This document shows, in pieces, positions 56,850-64,000 of a stretch of 64,000 nucleotides of DNA (position 1 is its first letter; each line of letters starts with the position of its first letter). The position numbers and the translations under genes are program-made. The notes under the pieces are model-generated. The model worked only from the letters and a program-made list of their open reading frames with translations, did not search any database and was not told the DNA's origin. Source of the DNA: Kuschelorhynchus macadamiae (lineage: Eukaryota; Arthropoda; Insecta; Coleoptera; Curculionidae); NCBI GenBank assembly GCA_030620095.1, contig JAUTXW010005216.1, positions 946,501 through 1,010,500 on the forward strand, given 5' to 3'.

Positions 56850-58255
56850 ACTTTGCTGCATCAGGACAAATACAGCCTGCGGTGCTTTTTCATTTTTTTT
56901 TCAAGGCCATTTAGATGGCCAGATATCACACTTGCGCCATCGTAACATTGCCCTATTAACTTATGTTTATAGTCAAACTGGTCCAAAATTTGATCTAATA
57001 GAGAATATAAATTTTCCAACGTTCTATCGGAGCTGACATTATAAAATCCTAAGATTCTCTCGACTACTGAACCTTCTGAATTAACGTATCTTAAAATTAT
57101 GGAGCACTGGGAGGTTTGAGTAATATCAGTGGTGTCGTCCACTTGCACAGAAAAAAACTGTGTGTTCATTATTTCATTTTTTACACGATCATTTAAATAA
57201 TCAGAAATGCATTCAATTAATAATTAGTTATTTCGTTTTGAATAGTTTTCGAGTCAGCAGTAAAAACATTTTTACATTTTTTGTGATGATCTTTTAGTTC
57301 TTGAGAACTTCTCGATATTAATAAGCCTAAAAGCTTTTTAGAATTCCATCTATTTATTGACTCGCTGTTCTCATCATGGCCGCGAAAGACTAACTCTTGT
57401 TTTGCAAGGTACAAAACTGCGTCAATTACCAAGTACATAAATAGTCTATTTAATCGGACGTTTTCGTTAAAATGTATTTTATATAATTTAGCATTTTCTT
57501 TTAAAGTGTCAGCTATAGTGCTTTGATTTTTTACAAATGCTTTTAGCATTAATTCGCATTTGAAATGCTCCGCCTTGTTTTCATGTTTATGTAAAGACCT
57601 TCATATATTTAACATACCTGCAAATCCTTCCTTATTCCACACTGAATATTTATTGGAAACTAGTAAACAAGGCCAGCAAAACAATTTGTAATATTTGACT
57701 ACTACATAACCATTTGTACGCCGAAAACCAGGATGACGATTCAAACTCTTATCTTGTTACTTCCATCAATTAAATGGAGTTTCCAACAAAATGCAAACCA
57801 CATCCGTGATCGGATTCTTCAATAATGTAAATTAATAAATCCGACACCAAATAAAGTTGTAACAACTACTGCGTTAGCAATTCACCGAGAGCGTTGTATG
57901 GCGCTGGTTAACATTAATCTTCCATGCGGTCGACGTCATGGCGTACGCATTGTCATGGCAACGTAGTAGGAAAATCGTAAACTAAACATAGCACCTCCAG
58001 CAAACTCGAAGCGGTTTGCGCCACTGTTATAGTTGTTATAATAAAGTTCGATTGCAAGTTTTAAAAACACATGCTGCCAACGGTCAAGTAAAATATTTAT
58101 TCGAGATGTACAGTTTATTTTTTGCCAATTAGGTAAATAAATGAATGTAAAAACTTAAATTTTAAGAGATATATAATAAATCTATTTAGATGTTTGCTTG
58201 TTTATTTTTCCTGGTGAAGTAGCACTTCACCTACTTCACCTGAATAGCCGCCACT
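56850..58255 (-). mobile_element. hAT-3: hAT copy with transposase, left end missing
   Basis: The right tip AATAGCCGCCACTG ends at 58255. The adjacent 260 bp (57996-58255) is closely similar to hAT-1's right end (19141-19402), including CATGCTGCCAACGGTCAAG and GTAGCACTTCACCTAC. The transposase reads leftward from this end. No CAGTGGCGGCTCGT tip was found on the left, so the 3' part was lost. This copy gives the coding source for the hAT-1 family. Confidence 0.82.
56861..57755 (-). pseudogene. hAT-3 transposase (TTF finger + DUF4371), truncated
   Basis: The minus-strand reading from about 57755 is HPGFRRTNGYVVVKYYK, LFCWPCLLVSN, VWNKEGFAGMLNI (then a stop at about 57603), and HKHENKAEHFKCE: the TTF-type zinc finger with its Cys/His set. 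The DUF4371 part follows at 57549-57217 (FVKNQSTIADTLKENAKL, ELVFRGHDENSESINRW) with a stop at 57217. Then come 57169-56861 (VQVDDTTDITQTSQCSIILR with catalytic Asp, IGQCYDGASVISG) and a stop. The C-terminal catalytic Glu and dimerisation parts are missing. Confidence 0.82.
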
Positions 58256-59463
58256 GGAGGGACAGTGTATGTGCATGGCTGTGCTGGATTTCCGTAATGC
58301 GTTCGGTACAATAAATTATTTCTTTTTTTAAATCTTACCTTGAAAATAGATTTCACTCAGTCTTAATAAAAAATAATAATATTTCTAAACAATCCATATA
58401 TCTTGAATTAAAAACCGGTGTACCGCAGGACTCTATATTGGGCCCTCTCCTATTTACAATAATTTATTTAGAAGGTATACACACCCCTATTGAGCATTCG
58501 CATTTGCAACAATACGCTTACAATTCCCAAATTTATATGCTTTTAATTTTTTCAAATATTGCTAAGTCAAACATAATTTTTTAAGGTGGTAATTCGAATA
58601 CTTTAAGATATATGTGTGAGAATATTAATATTGAGGTTAAAGGGGAAGTAATTCCGGTTGTAAATGAAGTCAAAATATTGGGGTTAACTTTTGAGTCTAG
58701 CCTTCGCTTTGAGGCCCATATCAAGAATAAATAAAGTATTGCCTACCTACGCTTAAGACAGTTCACAATTTCCTTAGTAGTAAAACAAAATATTTTCTTT
58801 GTGATAATCTTGTTCTTTCAATGCTCGACTACGGATATATTTGGAGCTTTCTAGGTCTATACGGAGGTTACAAAATAGTTGTATAAGAATATCATTTAAT
58901 GTTGCATATAGGAACCACATTACACCTTATTAAAATCTAAATTAAACTTTAAACATGGAGCGACGTAGAAAATTGTATTTGTACACTTTTATTTGTAAAA
59001 TAATTCAATGCCGCCCTATTTAAATAAATTAGTCGCAAGTTTTGCGCATCCTCACATTACTCGTAACGCCGTCATTTTTAGAGTACCTCAGCACAGAACA
59101 AGTAACTTCCATCCATAAATATTTTGCTGTTGTCGGCGTACAATTGTGGAATGGTTTGCCAAACAATATTAAAAGTCCTAACGCTGAAAAATTTTTATTC
59201 ATGTGTCAAGAAAAGTCTTCTTGAGGCGCAGAGTGAAATTTAATTGATATAATACTAGACTGATATTTGCTGGTCACTTAACAATTATTAAAACATCTGA
59301 ATTAAGCTAAATTTATGTCTCCCTTCCTCCCGCTCCTGACCCCCACTATGCCATACATCGAATATTCTTTCATTTTCTTTAAGCTATTTTTTCCCATTTT
59401 CTATGTGGATGTTGTTTTGTTGTTGTTTGTTTTAGTATTTTAGGCCAGCTTCACGTAGAGGCA

Positions 59464-59767
<304 letters not shown>

Positions 59768-59846
<79 letters not shown>
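59768..59846. repeat. (TA)n microsatellite
   Basis: A TA run ending at the left tip of hAT-4. A matching run follows the right tip at 63741. Confidence 0.97.
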
Positions 59847-59849
<3 letters not shown>

Positions 59850-60365
59850 GTAGGCAGAATGCAAACTTATGCTTTTTATAATCTGCCTAGGCATTTTACA
59901 AAAAGCCGGCAAAACCCCAGCATATGATAGATCTTTCGTTATGACTACACCAATTTAGGCAAATTGATAAAATACCGGCAAAACGTTATGACTAATTATT
60001 TTTAGGCATTTTACAATTTACCAAAAGGGGTGCCGTCAAAACGTGAAAATAAAACCAAAAATACTATTAAGTAAAGGCCGTTGCCCTTCCGAATCGTCAG
60101 AAATTCGGTTCACGTTAAATAAGAACAAAGTATGAATTACTGATTTTTTGACAAACTTGTACTAATCTAACGGGGGGATTCACTTAACAGTATTATAGAT
60201 TTTGTTAAAAAACAATCCTTGTTTTAATGTAGACTCGGAATTCTGTTGAGGCGCTATCGCGCGCTTTCTTTACGACAAACCGAACCAATCCTAACCTAAC
60301 CTAACTTTAAGAGAATAAATAATCCAAATTTTTATTAATTATAAATTGAAAAAAAAGTTCACCTT

Positions 60366-60427
60366 TGTCGGGATTCGAACCCACAACCTATACGACGCGG
60401 GTCGAGAACCCTACCAAGCTTCTCTAC
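60366..60427 (-). repeat. tRNA-like segment (pseudo-tRNA or SINE head) in hAT-4
   Basis: The minus strand has the canonical B-box GGTTCGAATCCC preceded by AAGCTTGGTAGGGTTCTCGA and CCGCGTCGTATAGG, laid out as D-arm, anticodon arm and T-arm. GACAAAGGTGAACTTTTTTTT follows. No good acceptor stem could be built. Possibly a SINE inserted in the element, or a captured tRNA relic. Confidence 0.4.
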
Positions 60428-61282
60428 AAAAAACATATAAATAGCTTATATTAGTTAGCGTGAACGTTAATGACGTCACATGTAGTTTCGCGTGAACGAA
60501 CATTTCGAAAGTTCGGTCATAGCGTGGAAGGAGACATAGCGTTAAGTAAAGTAATACAGTTACAGTAAATGTATTATATCTTTTTATTAAGGAAACATAA
60601 ATGAACAGTTAAAACTTGATGATATACAAATATACCTATTAACTTTAGTACTTTTAGAACCTTCCTATCATAAGTACGAAACTACAAATTAAAATTAAAA
60701 AATTAATCCTTTGAAAATAATAAAATATGCTTTTATATTGTTTATAATCGATAAACAAATACTACTGCATGTCGAACTTCCATGATATTTGGAAGAGTCT
60801 AAACTATTGCAAAAAAATTAGTACATACCTATTTAATATTTAGGTAAGAATATACCTATTACTAATATGAAACTACAAATAAAAATGGAAATCAAATCCT
60901 ATGGAAATAAAAAAAATATACTTATATATTGCATGAAAGCATATGCAAGAGCATATTTTGGCAATTTTTGTATTTAAATGCATATTTTGCAGTTATTACA
61001 GGAAAAAAATCATATATTTTAATGTTTTTGATTATATTTTTATTTCCCAAGACAAATTTGATGTCATTCAAATATAATTTATAATAATAAAATAATAAAA
61101 AATGCCTAGTTGCTGGCAGGCCAAGGGTTTTACCCATCCTTTCCTAAAATTGTTATAGGTACCCAATAAAAAATCTGTGCTTTAAAAACTATGGATTTAC
61201 AACGGATTTACAATCATAAATACGCACGTTTTAAGAATGTTAGAAATATTTTTTCAATTCAGTTTAGTTTACACATTGTAGC

Positions 61283-62698
61283 GTGAACATTGTCCAATAT
61301 GCCGAAAGAAAAGTGTTCATTAAGGTCGGTATTAAATCAATTCCTGATTTTACGACTGACGGTTTTGTGCTGTTTTGTAAATGTTGTAATGTTCTTGTTA
61401 CTGCGAACAAGAAATTCCAAGTGACACAACCCATAGGAACTACAAACCATCAGATCCAAAAAAGTAAAAAGTGCGCTCAGAAACAAGTTTTAATCACCAT
61501 AGCATTTTCACCAGAACCGGGACCCAAAGTTCAATGAGGATTTGTGCAAGGCGTTTATTAGTACGAATATTCCACTGAATAATTTAAATAATCCTGAACT
61601 GAAGTCATGTTTAGAGCAGTACACAAAGACATCAATTCCACATAAATCCACGTTAAGGAAAAACTATATTCCAGATTTGTACAAAAAGACAGTTACCGAA
61701 TTGCGGGAAAAAGTTGAAGATAAAAGTATATGGGTATGACTAGATGAAACAACTGATGTGGAACAGAGATGTGTTGCTAATTTTGTTTTTGGTGTGTTGG
61801 GTGTAGAAGCAGAAAGGGATAAATCATATTTAATTACAATGAAGACCTTAGACAAAGTAAATCATTCAAATGTTGCTGGATTTTTCAACGACTCTCTCAC
61901 TCTTTTATGGCCCGGTTGTATTAAATATGATAGAGTGTTAGTGGCAATTACAGATGCTGCTCCATACATGTATAAAGCAATGAGTGGTCTACAAATATTG
62001 CAAAATGATACATGCCACATGTCTTGCCTATGGACTTTATCGAGTTACAGAACAAGTTCATGCTTTTTATCCACGAGTGAACGATCTGATTTCCTTGGTG
62101 AAGAAACTATTCCTAAAAGCTCCAACTCGGGTAGAAAAATTTAGGGAAACTGCAGGAAACATCCCCCCTGCCCCATCACCAATTGTAACTTGGGGAACTT
62201 GGATAAACGCTGCCATTTATTACGCAGAACATTTCCCGGCCATAAAAAACATGGCCAACCAAGTTAATGCGGAATACTCACATTGTATATAAGAAGCACA
62301 AAACGTTTTGCGCAAAGAAGATGTACGTGAGGATTTAATTTACATTAAAAACAATTTTTCTTGCTTGTCTGATACTATAAAAAAATTGGAGATGAAAGGA
62401 CGCTTTTTGACAAAGAAAGTTTGTCAAAAAAGCGTTGAAATGATAGAAAAAATGAGTGAAACTAACACTAAAAATAAAGTATTTTCTCAAAAATTAATAA
62501 TGAACAATTTTTAATAAACAGTGATTTGAATTTGTTTGAATGTGTTCCAATTGTATCTTGTGATGTTAAACGAGTATTTTCTAAGTATAAAGTACTATTG
62601 TCAGATAATAGAAGAAAATTTGAATTTGATAATTTGTTACATCATATAGTTATAAAACGTAACCGCAACTTCTTGAATAGCGTAAGCAATACATTTTA
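61283..62698 (+). pseudogene. hAT-4 transposase (BED-like finger, CGGBP1-like group), inactivated
   Basis: The N-terminal part has VKVGIKSIPDF-like sequence, a BED-like finger (VLFCKCCNVLVTANKKF, then GTTNHQIQKS) and a stop at 61535. Next come ELKSCLEQYTKTSIPHKSTL, YIPDLYKKTVTELREKV and LDETTDVEQRCVANFVFGVL (catalytic DE-type start), with a TGA at 61737. DAAPYMYKAM follows, a frame change at about 62000, then THATCLAYGL-like to TWINAAIYYAEHFPAI. The end (62530-62698) is SCDVKRVFSKYKVLLSDNRR, then FEFDNLLHHIVIKRN, the hAT dimerisation block. The family relation to CGG-binding-protein-like hAT transposases is from general knowledge. There are at least five lesions. Confidence 0.75.
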
Positions 62699-63738
62699 AA
62701 CAGGTTTATTCTTTAGTTAGTTTGTTTAGTGAGCTATATATTAAAATTTTGTTTAAAAAAATACTTTTATTATATAGTTGTATTAATGTAATAATTACTG
62801 GTAAAAATAGTGCCTTAAGGGGGAACTGCACGCAGTATTATGGATCATTTACAACCCTTCCGCCGCTGCAATATTATGTTAAAACTATAAGAGATATGTA
62901 TTAGCTTCAATGTGATTTCAATAGGGAAATATGTATAGTTGTGCGCTAAATGCGATTTTTTATGAAAAAATCTAATCTAGAATTATAAAATAAAAGTAGA
63001 TTGGTTCATTTTCGACCACTTTTTGACGCAAATGCCGTCGCATATAATTTTTTTCCCACAAAATGGCTCTTTACCGCCTTGCATTGATCCTTTGTCTACG
63101 TAACTGCAAAATTTGAAATGGTAAATCGTACTCATGTCTTTGTATTTCTGCAGCGCGTGAACCCTTTTGAACCCATTTTTAAACGAAATGTAATTTAAAT
63201 TGCCTATACATAACACATTTTTTTGAGGTCGGACGTGCAGGAAGTTTTTTCTAATACATAGGTACCTTTTCATCTTACTTTGAACTTGACTAGACCTTGT
63301 CGCTAGTTTTTCACTTTTTGCGTGCAGTTCTCCCTTAAAGATACCTTGAAGTGTAAATAATATAATATTTTAATTGCTATACTTTTGCTTTATTTCTGTT
63401 TTTTTGATCCGATAATAAATGTATTTTTAAGTGCATATTTTCCTTTGTTTCTGAGCATATTTGCATGCATATTTTTAGATTTTTAAATGCATAATAATCA
63501 CACATTAATTTATTATTGCAAGTCGAACTTACATGACAATGGAAAAAAGTCGACTCATTTTTAGATTCATGTTTTGACGGCACCGCTCTTGGGTAATTGT
63601 AAAATGCCTAAAAATAATTAGTCATAACGTGTGAATTCGTGTAGTCATAACGAAAAATGTATTATATGCTCGTGCTTTACCGGCTTTTTGTAAAATGCCT
63701 AGGTAGATTATAAAAAGCCTAAATTTGCTTTATGCCTA

Positions 63739-63740
<2 letters not shown>

Positions 63741-63789
<49 letters not shown>

Positions 63790-64000
63790 ATTTGTGCAAA
63801 AGATAATTTAGGGAGTGATCTAATATCCTTTTGACAAATCACAATACCGGAAAGCGTTTCATATTTTAAACGTTGGGACTCTTAATGGTTGCCAAATTAA
63901 ACAAACAATTTAAAGATTATACAATGGAGAAAGTATTCTCGGTGTTCCCCAAATTCATTGTGGCACCACACATTAAGTGTCGAATCTCTCGTGTCACCAA
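63741..64000. other. (TA)n run (63741-63784) and right-edge flank
   Basis: A TA run follows the hAT-4 right tip. The last ~215 bp to the window edge have no recognised content. Confidence 0.6.

Larger units (their letters stand above)
55940..59460 (+). mobile_element. LINE-G: CR1/Jockey-group LINE split by hAT-3
   Basis: The left part (55940-56560) encodes an EN-RT linker (HGSWIKVLIKFRNKSFRKYK, FWKITNKLHQTKIKNP, LTFLNEEEIYPLINGIQTNA). The right part (58264-59240) resumes in the RT palm: AVLDFRNAFGTINYFF, KTGVPQDSILGPLLF, and a degraded catalytic box QYAYNSQIYM where QYADD is expected. It continues with VKILGLTFESSLRFEAHIKN and the C-terminal VGVQLWNGLPNNIKSP (59128-59180). The 3' UTR extends to about 59460, bordering a (TA)n run. 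It has many frame changes. The gap between parts is filled by hAT-3. Confidence 0.75.
59849..63740 (+). mobile_element. hAT-4: hAT-like element with ~190-bp inverted repeats
   Basis: The left CGTAGGCAGAATGC (59849) and right GCTTTATGCCTACG (ending 63740) start long imperfect inverted repeats. Shared blocks include TTTTTATAATCTGCCTAGGC, GCATTTTACAAAAAGCCGG, CGTTATGACTAATTATTTTT and GGTGCCGTCAAAACGTGA (about 59849-60045 versus 63545-63740). TA runs flank both ends, so the exact target duplication cannot be read. A transposase pseudogene lies in the centre. A tRNA-like segment is at 60366. The remaining internal ~1.2 kb left of the gene and ~0.8 kb right of it have no recognised content. Confidence 0.8.

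Overview
The window is a piece of an AT-rich arthropod genome, most likely an insect. The only clear host gene is an intron-containing DNA polymerase delta small subunit. Almost everything else is transposable elements of insect-typical families: P element, Penelope-like, BEL/Pao, Jockey- and RTE-like LINEs, several hAT groups and Tc1/mariner-like elements. The species cannot be named from sequence alone; a large repeat-rich beetle or hemipteran genome would fit.

Layout. 1-1222: a hAT C-terminal remnant and a LINE fragment. 1223-4755: mostly unassigned, with one possible odorant-receptor exon near 3330. 4756-11665: an element with ~40-bp terminal inverted repeats and degenerate internal ~150-bp repeats. 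It has been invaded by a P element (5451-9706, 8-bp duplication) and by a head-to-head Penelope-like copy (10323-11385, 13-bp duplication). 11668-15475: a Jockey-like LINE broken by an RNase H-bearing fragment of another LINE. 15955-19600: a three-level nest, LINE inside hAT inside LINE, on the 3' side of the host gene. 19693-21395 (minus): the host POLD2-like gene. Its upstream region carries E2F- and DRE-type motifs and is partly duplicated, both directly and inverted. 24361-28778: a hAT element with a broken transposase and an RTE-like LINE inside. 28893-31018: a LINE. 31458-36626: sparse. 36632-42877: a complete BEL/Pao LTR element with 5-bp target duplication and one frame break. 45408-47142: a hAT MITE and a mariner-like relic. 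49735-52262: a second copy of the repeat-bearing inverted-repeat element, again with a Penelope-like insertion (50208-51703). 52562-54097: a mariner-like element, followed by a ~265-bp tandem array built from its own end. 55940-59460: a LINE split by a hAT copy. 59849-63740: a BED/hAT-type element with ~190-bp inverted repeats set between long (TA)n runs.

The most interesting signal is a well-formed hammerhead ribozyme at 51571-51639, at the 3' end of the Penelope-like element. The two inverted partial copies at 10323-11385 carry decayed counterparts. Also worth attention are the TE-derived satellite at 54098-55800, the inverted duplication of the POLD2 upstream region, and the datable nesting order set by exact target-site duplications. 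No coding system outside known mobile-element families was recognised. Nearly all transposon genes here are broken by stops or frameshifts.
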